Source: Peptostreptococcus sp. (GTDB lineage Bacteria; Bacillota; Clostridia; Peptostreptococcales; Peptostreptococcaceae). From it: 27,670 nucleotides of DNA. Where the stretch lies: NCBI GenBank assembly GCA_020025095.1, contig JAHHSS010000007.1:1-27670 (forward strand), in the 5' to 3' direction. The notes beneath the pieces are model-generated. The model saw only the letters and a list, made by a program, of their open reading frames with translations, did not search any database and was not told the origin of the DNA. The translations under genes were made by a program, and so were the position numbers. Below, one piece after another: positions 8,485 through 16,154 of the stretch (positions are counted from its first letter, which is position 1; each line of letters opens with the position of its first letter).

Positions 8485-8955
8485 CTAAACTAAGCCTTCA
8501 AAACCTAACTGTCTCATAGCTTCATAGACAACTATTGCTACTGAATTTGATAAGTTCAAGCATCTAGCTTTTTCAATTCCTCTCATTGGAATTCTAATAC
8601 AATGCTCTATATTTTTTTCTACTAAATCTTTCGGTAATCCTTTTGTTTCTTTCCCAAAAACCAAAAAGCAATTATCCTTGTATTCTACTTCTGTATGATT
8701 TTTATTACCTTTTGTTGTTGAATAAAAATACTGTGCATCAGGATATTTTTCTTGAAGTTCTTGAAAACTATCATAAAACTGTATATTTGCAATGTCCCAG
8801 TAATCAAGACCGCATCTTTTTAAATGCTTATCATCTAAAGAAAATCCAAGTGGTTTTACAAGATGAAGTATTGCTCCTGTATTTGCAGCAGTTCTAATTA
8901 TATTTCCTGTATTATGTGGTATTTCTGGTTCAACTAATACTATATTTACAGCCAC
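8485..8955 (-). CDS. trmL: tRNA (cytidine/uridine-34-2'-O)-methyltransferase TrmL
   Basis: SPOUT-fold enzyme that puts a 2'-O-methyl group on the wobble base of certain leucine tRNAs, using S-adenosylmethionine. The 156 residues are full length. Motif 1 is EPEIPHNTGNIIRTAA (8-23); the SAM-knot motifs are FGKETKGLP and IPM...RCLNLSNSVAIVVYEAMRQ, with the knot asparagine present. The start is GTG (8955-8953), with AGGAGG four bases upstream, a rather tight spacing. It lies 122 bases upstream of the degV-family gene on the same strand and may be read together with it, as no terminator is seen between them. Confidence 0.95.
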   Translation of the reverse strand: MAVNIVLVEPEIPHNTGNIIRTAANTGAILHLVKPLGFSLDDKHLKRCGLDYWDIANIQFYDSFQELQEKYPDAQYFYSTTKGNKNHTEVEYKDNCFLVFGKETKGLPKDLVEKNIEHCIRIPMRGIEKARCLNLSNSVAIVVYEAMRQLGFEGLV

Positions 8956-8966
8956 GTTACCTCCTC

Positions 8967-9352
8967 GTTTTTATAAAAACTTTTATACTATATCTCTTAT
9001 TTATTTTTTATATAACTTTTAAAGCTATTATATTCCAATCTTCAATCCACACTCTATATTACCACAATTTCAACATAAAATCTATATTTAAGGAGTGATT
9101 ACAAGCTTCTATAATTAGTTTTCTAATTTATTTTACATATATTTTTAAATTAATTCGATGACATCGATTGCAAACTTTCCTTTTTTTTAAAAAATAGTTT
9201 ATTTCCAGAAATATTTCTTAATAATTAAATTCAAAGTGGATTTTTTCAATTTTTTTTAATAAATGCACTTATTCTACTTAAATTTATTTGATTGATTTTA
9301 TAAATATTATATTAAAAGTCTGTATATACTCCTAGCATTTAAAGTTTAAATA
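8967..9352. other. AT-rich intergenic region between nth and trmL
   Basis: No gene is seen. It should hold the trmL promoter (TATAGT at about 8986-8993 on the minus strand is a weak candidate) and the end of the nth transcript, though I find no GC-containing terminator stem. A short dyad TCGATG-A-CATCGA at 9155-9167 is the only clear symmetrical element. An AAGGAGTGAT sequence at 9090 on the plus strand looks like a ribosome binding site but has no start codon after it. Confidence 0.4.
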
Positions 9353-10006
9353 TTACTTACCTTCGATATCTGTTTTATAAAAATTGCAGTATTCAGTAAT
9401 ATTGCACATTTCGCAATCCGGCTTTCTAGATTTGCATATTCTTCTTCCATGAAATATTAATAAGTGGTGGCTGTGAGTCCATCTATCTTTTGGTATGGCC
9501 TTCATTAATGCAAATTCTGTTTTTTCAGGAGTTTTTTCCTTTACTATTCCGATTCTATTGCTAACCCTAAATACATGAGTATCTACAGCTATAGCTGGTA
9601 CACCAAAGGCGTTACTCAATACAACTCCAGCTGTTTTTCTTCCTACTCCTGGCAATTTAACAAGTTCTTCTAGGGTATCTGGAACTTCACCATTAAACTC
9701 ATCTACAATAATTGTTGATGCCTCTTTTATTTTCTTGGCTTTACTTTTATAAAGACCACAAGTTTTTATTTCATTTTCTATTTCATTTAAAGAAAGTTCT
9801 TTAAATGCTTTTGGTGTGTTATATTTTTGAAACATTTTTTCCGTTACTATATTAACCCTTACATCTGTGCATTGAGCCGAAAGTATAGTGGCTATAAGTA
9901 GTTCAAAGGGAGTTTCATGAACTAATTCACAGTGTGCATTAGGATGCAAGTCTATTAATCTATCTAAAATTTCTACTACCTCTTTTTTTGTTTTCTTTCT
10001 CGGCAA
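9353..10006 (-). CDS. nth: Endonuclease III (base-excision repair glycosylase/AP lyase)
   Basis: Removes oxidised pyrimidines from DNA and nicks at the abasic site. Motifs, numbered from the TTG start: helix-hairpin-helix LPGVGRKTAG with catalytic lysine K124; catalytic aspartate D142 in VDTHVFR; and a [4Fe-4S] loop with the canonical C-X6-C-X2-C-X5-C spacing (C191, C198, C201, C207). Total 217 residues, usual for the family. The frame stays open to a GTG at 10015, but that codon overlaps the ribosome binding site (GAGAGGAAGTGAT), leaving almost no spacing; the in-frame TTG at 10006-10004 is better placed. If GTG is used the protein gains three residues. Confidence 0.93.
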   Translation of the reverse strand: MPRKKTKKEVVEILDRLIDLHPNAHCELVHETPFELLIATILSAQCTDVRVNIVTEKMFQKYNTPKAFKELSLNEIENEIKTCGLYKSKAKKIKEASTIIVDEFNGEVPDTLEELVKLPGVGRKTAGVVLSNAFGVPAIAVDTHVFRVSNRIGIVKEKTPEKTEFALMKAIPKDRWTHSHHLLIFHGRRICKSRKPDCEMCNITEYCNFYKTDIEGK

Positions 10007-10010
10007 GTTT

Positions 10011-10023
10011 ATCACTTCCTCTC
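10011..10023 (-). promoter_or_regulatory. Ribosome binding site of nth that argues for a TTG start
   Basis: GAGAGGAAGTGAT matches the extended anti-Shine-Dalgarno partner with few mismatches. It overlaps the GTG at 10015-10013, so that GTG is unlikely to be the start, and it lies upstream of the TTG at 10006. Confidence 0.5.
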
Positions 10024-10132
10024 AAATTATTTTATATTTTCAAAAAATATTCTTAAAGAATTTTTATATTAATAATATGAACTTTGTATAAATTATTTTT
10101 ATATATTTTTACTTTTAATCAATTAATTAAAA

Positions 10133-11797
10133 CTAAACTATTCTACTTCCACCTATAAACTCTCTTATTATAGCTGTTGGCCCAATATCTGCAGTATCAT
10201 CTAATTCATTAAAATATTGAAGGAATTTTCTTAGTCTTACTGCTTCTAAATAATGAATACTTGTATCACTTACTTCTTTTAATATTTCCAGTGCAGGTTT
10301 TTTTAGAACTGAAAGCTCATAAACACTTGCTGAATTAAACATAATATCAGCTTCTTCTTGATATGGAAAAATATATTTTTTCTCTCCAGCCCTTACTGAA
10401 GGCCAAAGTTCCATTGTTTTTTCTGCATCCATACCCCTAAATTGATAATCTCTCACCATTCTTCTTAAAAATCTTAAATCTGTTGTGGGTATTCTGTTGT
10501 GGTCATCTAAATTGACTTGTGTAATTGCACTTATATATATCTTGAATTTTACCCTATCTTCTATCTGAGCAGTTAAAAGCGGATTTAAGCCATGTATACC
10601 TTCAATTACTATAGGCTCATTTTCTTTTATAGAAAACTTTTCTCCTGTATATACCCTCGTTCCGTATATAAAATCAAACTTTATTTTTTCAATTTCTTCA
10701 CCATTTAGTAATTTTTTCATATCTTCATTAAACTTAGCTATATCTATTGCGTGTATAGATTCATAATCTGGTTTCCCAAGTTCATTTTTAGGTGTGTCTT
10801 TTCTTTCAATAAAGTAGTCATCTAAAGAAATTGGAACTGCATTTTTTCCATTTACTTTTAATTGCGTCGAAAGCCTATGAGCAAAACTCGTCTTTCCAGA
10901 TGAAGATGGTGCAGCAATTAGAATAACCTTACTAGATTTTTTTACTATCATATCTGCAATTTCAGCAATTTTCTTTTCATGAAGGGCTTCAACAGTTCTT
11001 ATCATATCACCATATTTATTTTCTTCAATAGTTTTATTCAAATCCACTACTGTATCTATGCCTAGCGTTTCAGACCATTTTTCAGCTTCTCTATATACAT
11101 CAAAAAGTTTTGGCAGGTCTTTAAATTTTGTAACAGTATCCTTTTTCCCCTTATCTGGCCCGACTATTACTAGTCCATCTCCCATTTTAGCTAAATCAAA
11201 ATCCTTGATATATCCTGTAGAAGGAAACATATATCCATAAAAATAGTCAAAATATCCACAGCACTCATATACTTTTGTTAAATCGTCAGTCCTATACTTT
11301 AAAAGTTCTGCTTTTTCAAATCTCTCCATGTCAATAAATTTTTCTATTGCCTGATCATTTGGCAAATATCTACATACTATTTTATGGTCTTCTTGAACAT
11401 ATTTTAAAATTTTTTCTTTAATCATTTTTATGTCTTTTTCTGTCAAATTAGGCTTATCTTCTATAACAGAATACAAACCATCACCAATGGAATGTTTTAT
11501 ACATACCCTAGATTCCCCATATAAATCCCTACATGCTAGCATCAAAAGAAGTGATAGTCCTCTGAAATACAATCTATCCCCCTCTACATCTGTAGTATCT
11601 ATAAAGTGTATGTCTGCACTTTTATAAAGAGTTCTATTTAAATCATATAGTTTATTATTTATTATTCCCATACATATATGCCCACTATAATTTGCTTCAA
11701 CCATTTTTGCGATTTCACTCAATCTTACACTATCTCTTTCAAATTTAAGAAGTTCGCCATCTACATTAAACTCTAGCTTTTCTATTTTTCTTCGCAT
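10133..11797 (-). CDS. Nucleoside kinase with N-terminal TGS/ThrRS-like region (uridine kinase family)
   Basis: A 554-residue protein with two parts. Residues 1-75 look like a TGS/ubiquitin-like domain, and about 75-250 resemble the second additional domain of threonyl/alanyl-tRNA synthetases (HSIGDG stands where those have an HSxxH motif, with the second histidine lost). Residues 285-500 are a uridine-kinase-type P-loop domain: Walker A APSSSGKT at 296-303, DDYF at 326-329, IVIEGIHG around 396-403, and RDYQFRG around 449-455. The kinase part predicts phosphorylation of a nucleoside; the true substrate is not known from sequence. Long kinases of this architecture are common in Clostridia. ATG start with AGGAGGTG upstream. 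It lies downstream of lepB, with two hairpins between. Confidence 0.9.
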   Translation of the reverse strand: MRRKIEKLEFNVDGELLKFERDSVRLSEIAKMVEANYSGHICMGIINNKLYDLNRTLYKSADIHFIDTTDVEGDRLYFRGLSLLLMLACRDLYGESRVCIKHSIGDGLYSVIEDKPNLTEKDIKMIKEKILKYVQEDHKIVCRYLPNDQAIEKFIDMERFEKAELLKYRTDDLTKVYECCGYFDYFYGYMFPSTGYIKDFDLAKMGDGLVIVGPDKGKKDTVTKFKDLPKLFDVYREAEKWSETLGIDTVVDLNKTIEENKYGDMIRTVEALHEKKIAEIADMIVKKSSKVILIAAPSSSGKTSFAHRLSTQLKVNGKNAVPISLDDYFIERKDTPKNELGKPDYESIHAIDIAKFNEDMKKLLNGEEIEKIKFDFIYGTRVYTGEKFSIKENEPIVIEGIHGLNPLLTAQIEDRVKFKIYISAITQVNLDDHNRIPTTDLRFLRRMVRDYQFRGMDAEKTMELWPSVRAGEKKYIFPYQEEADIMFNSASVYELSVLKKPALEILKEVSDTSIHYLEAVRLRKFLQYFNELDDTADIGPTAIIREFIGGSRIV

Positions 11798-11918
11798 CGT
11801 TTACACCTCCTAAAATATTTTAACTGCATAATATTTAGTATTGACACCAAAAAAACAATAAAACTCCTATATTATCTGATGTGATTTTTTATTCATAACA
11901 CTATTAGATAATGAAGCA

Positions 11919-11985
11919 ATATTCCCCCTTATTTGTAATATAGGAAAACGACAATTATTTTATCAATTTCCTATATTACAAATAA
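11919..11985 (-). repeat. Long perfect inverted repeat between lepB and the nucleoside kinase gene
   Basis: A perfect 19-bp inverted repeat (11929-11947 with 11967-11985) encloses a 19-base loop. An outer extension, ATATTCCC at 11919-11926, can also pair with GGGAATAT at 11992-11999, which lies inside the next hairpin (11984-12010). The two folds therefore exclude each other. It could be a leader element of the kinase gene, an mRNA-processing or stability element of lepB, or a copy of a small palindromic repeat. Confidence 0.75.
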
Positions 11986-12010
11986 ATTCAAGGGAATATC
12001 CCTTGAATTT
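11984..12010 (-). terminator. Hairpin after lepB, possible terminator
   Basis: A perfect 12-bp stem (11984-11995 with 11999-12010) with a 3-base loop follows the lepB stop by 22 bases. On the minus strand it is followed by ATTTGTAAT, a poor U-tract, so termination may be partial and some transcripts may run on into the nucleoside kinase gene. Confidence 0.6.
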
Positions 12011-12032
12011 ATTTTCTACTGTATTAAATATT

Positions 12033-12638
12033 TTATTTTATTCTTCCAATATTACTTGTAGGTAAAAGTCTTACTAATATACTTCCAACCAGTCTATCTT
12101 TTGGTACAAAACCTACCTCTGGATATCTGCTATCTAGACTTCTACTCCTATTATCTCCCATACAGAAATATGTGTCTTTTGGTACTATTGTATCTATATT
12201 ACCTTCTGTATAATTATCTTTAGAAACATATGGCTCATCTAATTTTTTACCATTGACATAAACTACCCCATTTTTAATAACTAAATGATCTCCACCTACT
12301 GCTATTACTCTTTTTACAAGATCTTTTGTATCACTATCATCCTGCAATATAAAATCTAAAACTTTTTTACCGACTGATTTTTGAGAACTTTCATTGCTAT
12401 TAATCGGCATTGTACTATCAAATACCACTACGGTTCCTCTTTTCACACCTGTATATCTGCTTATCCTATTTATAATCAAATAGTCATTATTGTCTAATGT
12501 AGGATACATTGATAGACCATCTACTCTTGTAGGTCTAATAAACTGGACAATCACTACTGCCAAAATAATGGCCATTATAAAAATTTTTACTACCTCGAAG
12601 ACTTCGCCTAATAAGCCTCTTTTTACTTTATCACCCAA
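12033..12638 (-). CDS. lepB: Signal peptidase I (family S26)
   Basis: Membrane serine protease that cuts signal peptides from exported proteins; active site outside the membrane. The 201-residue protein has one membrane anchor at about 17-34, the catalytic serine S43 in GLSMYPTL, the catalytic lysine K109 in VKRVIAVGGD, and the box GDNRSRSLDSR at 161-171. The start is TTG (12638-12636), well supported by GAAGGAG six or seven bases upstream. It begins 27 bases after the rRNA methyltransferase gene ends, so the two are almost certainly cotranscribed. A serine/aspartate-rich insert at about 79-105 lies between the serine and lysine motifs. Confidence 0.96.
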   Translation of the reverse strand: MGDKVKRGLLGEVFEVVKIFIMAIILAVVIVQFIRPTRVDGLSMYPTLDNNDYLIINRISRYTGVKRGTVVVFDSTMPINSNESSQKSVGKKVLDFILQDDSDTKDLVKRVIAVGGDHLVIKNGVVYVNGKKLDEPYVSKDNYTEGNIDTIVPKDTYFCMGDNRSRSLDSRYPEVGFVPKDRLVGSILVRLLPTSNIGRIK

Positions 12639-12665
12639 AACTTTCTCCTTCCCAGCAAGCTGATG

Positions 12666-14108
12666 CTATTTTCTTATTACTCTCCTCAATCCTTTTGGAT
12701 ACTTATTTTTCATAATTCCATTTGATTCTTTGCCCCATCCAATAGAAACCCCATTGATAGTTACAAGAATCCAAGCTCTTGAATTATTATTTCCTGTATC
12801 TGGTTCAGAGTATTTATATACTTTTTTTCCATCCAAAGAAATAGACTCTCCAATAATATATTTATATACATCTTCATCATCTAGGTCTAAATTCACAGCA
12901 TATTTAACATCATCTATTGAAAGAGCCATTGCTAGTGAATGCGATGGTTCAAATCTATTTTTTTTAATTTCACCCATCATTAAACCATTTCTTAAAACTT
13001 TAAGACCTGTGAGATTCTGCATTTCTTTATCTACAAGATAGACAAATTCACCCTTTAATTCTATTTTCTTTTCAGAAAGATACTTTTTTATTTCACTAGA
13101 ATCAGATATATATTCATCTAAAAATCTTTCAAAATCCTTCATTTTAGACAAGTCATGCTTTTTTGAATTTGATAGTTCTTTTTTCCTACTCTTTTTACTT
13201 TTCTTATTACTATTTTCTCTTGTCAAGTCATCTATATTAGTTTTTGAAGACTTAATTATTCTAGCACAGAAGTGACCCTCACCTCTTTCTTTATGTGGCC
13301 AAATCCTATCCATTTCAATAAGTTCAGCATTTTGATACTCTTCTATAAAATCACTTATAATATCTTCATTTTCTCTTTGGGTAAAAGTACAAGTAGAATA
13401 TATCAACATTCCACCTTCTTTAAGCATATCAAAACCATCTCTTATTATCTCTCTTTGAATTGAAACACACTCCTCAACCTTTTTTTCTGACCAATCATCA
13501 ATAGCATGCTCATATTTTCTAAACATACCTTGACCAGAACAAGGAGCATCTATAAACACTTTATCAAAGAAACCTTTAAAAAACGTTAATAAACCTTTAG
13601 AATCTGAATTTGTTATTGTGCAATTTCTAGCACCAAATCTCTCTAGGTTTTCTCCCAAGGCTCTTATCCTTGTAGTATTAATTTCATTAGATACAAGAAT
13701 CCCACTTCCTTTTAATTTTGACAATATATATGTAGACTTTCCACCTGGAGCGGCACACATATCTAATATTTTTTCGCCCTCACTAATATCCGTTTTTCCA
13801 ACGACACTCATTGCAGAAGGTTCTTGTATATAGTATGCACCTGCATCATGCAAAGGACTCTTCCCCGGACTTTCTTTTCCTGATATATAATATCCTAAAT
13901 CCGCCCATTCAATTCTATCATTACAATAGTCTATATCGAAAAGCTTTCTATCTTCAAAAAATTTTTTATCTACTTTTAAATCGTTTATTCTTATTGCATT
14001 CGTTTTTTCTTCATCATAGGATTTTATAAAATCCTCGTATTCATCTTTTAGAAGTTCTTTCATTTCTTCTTTAAATTCTTTTGGTAATTTATCCTTAATG
14101 GTATTCAT
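12666..14108 (-). CDS. RsmB/NOP-family rRNA cytosine-C5 methyltransferase, RsmF-type
   Basis: SAM-dependent m5C RNA methyltransferase. Numbered from the ATG at 14108 (480 residues): SAM-binding MCAAPGGKST at 117-126, DAPCSG with C190, and YSTC with C240; the last two are the pair of cysteines used for catalysis and release. A lysine-rich linker at about 296-322 leads to a C-terminal domain like that of RsmF (YebU) of E. coli, which has the same total length and methylates C1407 of 16S rRNA. The target here is inferred. An alternative GTG at 14126 would add six residues; GTGAGG there may instead be the ribosome binding site. The ATG overlaps the upstream gene by 14 bases, suggesting translational coupling. 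Confidence 0.92.
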   Translation of the reverse strand: MNTIKDKLPKEFKEEMKELLKDEYEDFIKSYDEEKTNAIRINDLKVDKKFFEDRKLFDIDYCNDRIEWADLGYYISGKESPGKSPLHDAGAYYIQEPSAMSVVGKTDISEGEKILDMCAAPGGKSTYILSKLKGSGILVSNEINTTRIRALGENLERFGARNCTITNSDSKGLLTFFKGFFDKVFIDAPCSGQGMFRKYEHAIDDWSEKKVEECVSIQREIIRDGFDMLKEGGMLIYSTCTFTQRENEDIISDFIEEYQNAELIEMDRIWPHKERGEGHFCARIIKSSKTNIDDLTRENSNKKSKKSRKKELSNSKKHDLSKMKDFERFLDEYISDSSEIKKYLSEKKIELKGEFVYLVDKEMQNLTGLKVLRNGLMMGEIKKNRFEPSHSLAMALSIDDVKYAVNLDLDDEDVYKYIIGESISLDGKKVYKYSEPDTGNNNSRAWILVTINGVSIGWGKESNGIMKNKYPKGLRRVIRK

Positions 14109-14658
14109 AAATTTTTGTTGCCTCACAAGTAATAATTTTCAAACAGCCTTGAATACTTTCTTTGTATCCGGCTATAATCTCGTTTAATTCGTCGTCACTA
14201 AAATCAACTCTTTTTTCGCTATATATTAATATTTCCTTCCCCATTATTATAAGGGTTAAATCATTTTTTTTATTTTTTATTTTCAAGCTGTTAAGCTCTT
14301 TTTTTTCTATTCTATCGCTGTAATATTCAAAGAATGCTTTTTGACGTAATTCAAAACTTAAACCATCTTCTCCGTTTACTTTTTTACCAAGGTCTTCAAC
14401 TGCCTTGTCTATTTCTTCTAATTCAATGCCTAAGCCCAGCTTTTCAATCATCTTCTTTTGAAGTTTTGCGATTCCATCATTTGTTATATTATTATCTTCT
14501 TGATATTTTTTCATGCTTTTCATAAACTCGGCAACTGAAATTTGCCCAGTCATTATTAATTCTGTTTGCAAGTTTAAAAATTCTTCAAATTTATCAAACT
14601 CTTGTTCGCTCCATTTTTCTTGCAACTTATCAAAATTTATTATTTTTTTATCTGTCAT
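14095..14658 (-). CDS. Uncharacterised soluble protein, DUF3867-like
   Basis: A 187-residue, charged, mostly helical protein with no signal peptide or membrane segment. The opening (IINFDKLQEKWSEQEFDKFEEF), an AEFMKSMKKYQEDNNIT segment and a C-terminal region with alternating strands recall the clostridial DUF3867 family, from memory and unchecked. No catalytic motif is visible. AGGAGGAA six bases before the ATG makes the start firm. It is the first gene of a close-packed set with the rRNA methyltransferase (14-base overlap) and lepB, so a role near ribosome maturation is possible but is only a context guess. Confidence 0.8.
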   Translation of the reverse strand: MTDKKIINFDKLQEKWSEQEFDKFEEFLNLQTELIMTGQISVAEFMKSMKKYQEDNNITNDGIAKLQKKMIEKLGLGIELEEIDKAVEDLGKKVNGEDGLSFELRQKAFFEYYSDRIEKKELNSLKIKNKKNDLTLIIMGKEILIYSEKRVDFSDDELNEIIAGYKESIQGCLKIITCEATKIYEYH

Positions 14659-14684
14659 CGAACTTCCTCCTACATTATAATACT

Positions 14685-14924
14685 AAGATTATTCTATCAT
14701 CCAATGTTTATATAAAGCTTAATTAACATAAACTTCTAAAGTTACTATATAAATTTTTTAGCCAGCTTATACTCCATTAGTCAATATATTAATCTTACTA
14801 TAAGCAATATAGGCGAACTAAAACTTTATTAAAAAAAATAATTTAATTAAATATATTTTATCATATCTTTTTTATACATTCAAAACTTTATTTTAATGTT
14901 TAAGAATGTAATTTGTTTTTATAT
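14685..14924. other. AT-rich intergenic region upstream of the DUF3867-like gene
   Basis: No gene or strong structure is seen. It should carry the promoter of the DUF3867-like/rRNA methyltransferase/lepB set; TATATAA-type sequences near 14709-14716 on the minus strand are possible -10 boxes, without a clear -35. Confidence 0.35.
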
Positions 14925-14962
14925 AAAAATAAAGACAGGAAATACTAATTAAATTCCCTGCC
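14925..14962 (-). terminator. Intrinsic terminator of the DUF975 gene
   Basis: A 10-bp stem (14934-14943 with 14953-14962), perfect in minus-strand RNA with two G.U pairs, is followed by TTTATTTTTATAT on the minus strand. It follows the stop at 14984 by about 20 bases. The wobble positions are A.C mismatches on the other strand. Confidence 0.8.
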
Positions 14963-14983
14963 CATATCTCTTTTTACTTTAAT

Positions 14984-15940
14984 TTATTTTTCATCTTTAT
15001 TTATCTTATTTTCTTCTTCACCTTCTATAGTTGTAAGTTTCTCAACTGTCAAAATATCCATTGGACTCTCTTCGACGTCATTTTCTTTACTCTCCAAAGG
15101 CTTAGAAGAATCAGTATCTTTTACTTCTTCTGAAGTAGAATCTTCATCTGCTACATCTGAGCCAGTACTATCTCCTAAAAATGTTCTGTATAAAGTCTCA
15201 TTTTCTCTATCTATTATGCCTTTTTCTCTTGCATAATCTTCCTTTATTTTCACAAGTTCAAGGTAATAATTTGCTAATGAAACCTCGTAATAAGGCGCTA
15301 AGAATAGTAAACCTATCCCCAAAGTTAAGACAGAAAGTATTGCCCAACCAATAAACGAAAGTTCAAATAATAATAAGTTCCACTTATATCCCTTTACCAA
15401 CTCTCTTGAATATTTCATTGCAGAAATAGCATCTATATCTTCATTTTTTCTAAATATTATATAAGGTGTCATTGTGAAAATCAAATCTATATATATACAC
15501 AAAGCCATAAGTCCAATGTAAAGCAATAAAGCTACTATTGCACCAGTTGTTGTCATACTTTGGTATACACCCTCAAAAACATTTCCTTGTCCCTCTATTA
15601 CTAGAGAAAACATCAATCCACCTGTTACTACTGAAATTGCTACTATTCCTATTAGAAACTGGATTGCAAAAATAAGTATTTTAAATATGAAGAATCTTAT
15701 GTACTCACTTTTTGTTAAAATTAATCTGCTAAAATCCAATCCTTCATCATTTGCTACCCTAAATAGTAGTGCAATTACACTTGCTGTTATTGGTATAATT
15801 AAAATCTGGCTCAAAATTCCATTTAAAGTATAGCCCAATGCAAACGTAATTAAAAACATAATAAGCATAACACCAGCCGTCATTAGCCAATATCCTTTTA
15901 ATTGCTCACGAGATTTAGATTTTATATCTGAAAAATTCAT
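14984..15940 (-). CDS. DUF975 family integral membrane protein with acidic C-terminal tail
   Basis: A 318-residue membrane protein. It starts with the short amphipathic IKSKSREQLKGYW segment typical of DUF975, followed by about five hydrophobic stretches (roughly 18-37, 40-62, 82-113, 131-162, 186-217; the longer ones may be two helices). Residues 256-318 form a tail rich in Glu, Asp and Ser with no hydrophobic segment, probably in the cytoplasm. The family function is unknown. The frame is open up to 15991, but AGGAGGGG just before the ATG at 15940 and a near-consensus promoter covering the upstream stretch show that 15940 is the start. Single-gene unit. Confidence 0.88.
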   Translation of the reverse strand: MNFSDIKSKSREQLKGYWLMTAGVMLIMFLITFALGYTLNGILSQILIIPITASVIALLFRVANDEGLDFSRLILTKSEYIRFFIFKILIFAIQFLIGIVAISVVTGGLMFSLVIEGQGNVFEGVYQSMTTTGAIVALLLYIGLMALCIYIDLIFTMTPYIIFRKNEDIDAISAMKYSRELVKGYKWNLLLFELSFIGWAILSVLTLGIGLLFLAPYYEVSLANYYLELVKIKEDYAREKGIIDRENETLYRTFLGDSTGSDVADEDSTSEEVKDTDSSKPLESKENDVEESPMDILTVEKLTTIEGEEENKINKDEK

Positions 15941-15962
15941 CTTATCCCCTCCTTTTTTTATA

Positions 15963-15991
15963 ATTATATACTTAGTGATATTTTTTTTCAA
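15963..15991 (-). promoter_or_regulatory. Sigma-A-type promoter of the DUF975 gene
   Basis: TTGAAA (15991-15986), exactly 17 bases, then TATAAT (15968-15963) on the minus strand. Expected start about 15956, giving a leader of roughly 16 bases that holds the ribosome binding site. Confidence 0.8.
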
Positions 15992-16051
15992 CTATTATAA
16001 TAATTTTTTTTCAAAATTTAATTTTTTTGTAACTTTTACTATATATTTTTC

Positions 16052-16085
16052 AAAAAAATACAACCTTATAAATATAAGGCTGTAT
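16052..16085 (-). terminator. Intrinsic terminator of purB
   Basis: A 12-bp stem (16058-16069 with 16074-16085) with a 4-base loop and one pair that is G.U only in minus-strand RNA, followed on the minus strand by a run of seven Ts. It stands about 70 bases after the purB stop. Confidence 0.85.
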
Positions 16086-16154
16086 GGTTTTTGTTCTATA
16101 TTTTATACTTTTATATTCTAAAAAACTTATTCGAAAAATTTGGCGTTTAAATTT

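Noticed and set aside
9090..9100. AAGGAGTGATT on the plus strand as a start signal for a small gene
   Set aside because: No ATG, GTG or TTG follows at a usable distance and stops come quickly.
14674..14679. TATAAT on the minus strand as -10 of the DUF3867-like gene
   Set aside because: A start from it would fall inside the ribosome binding site, so the transcript would be too short upstream of the ATG.
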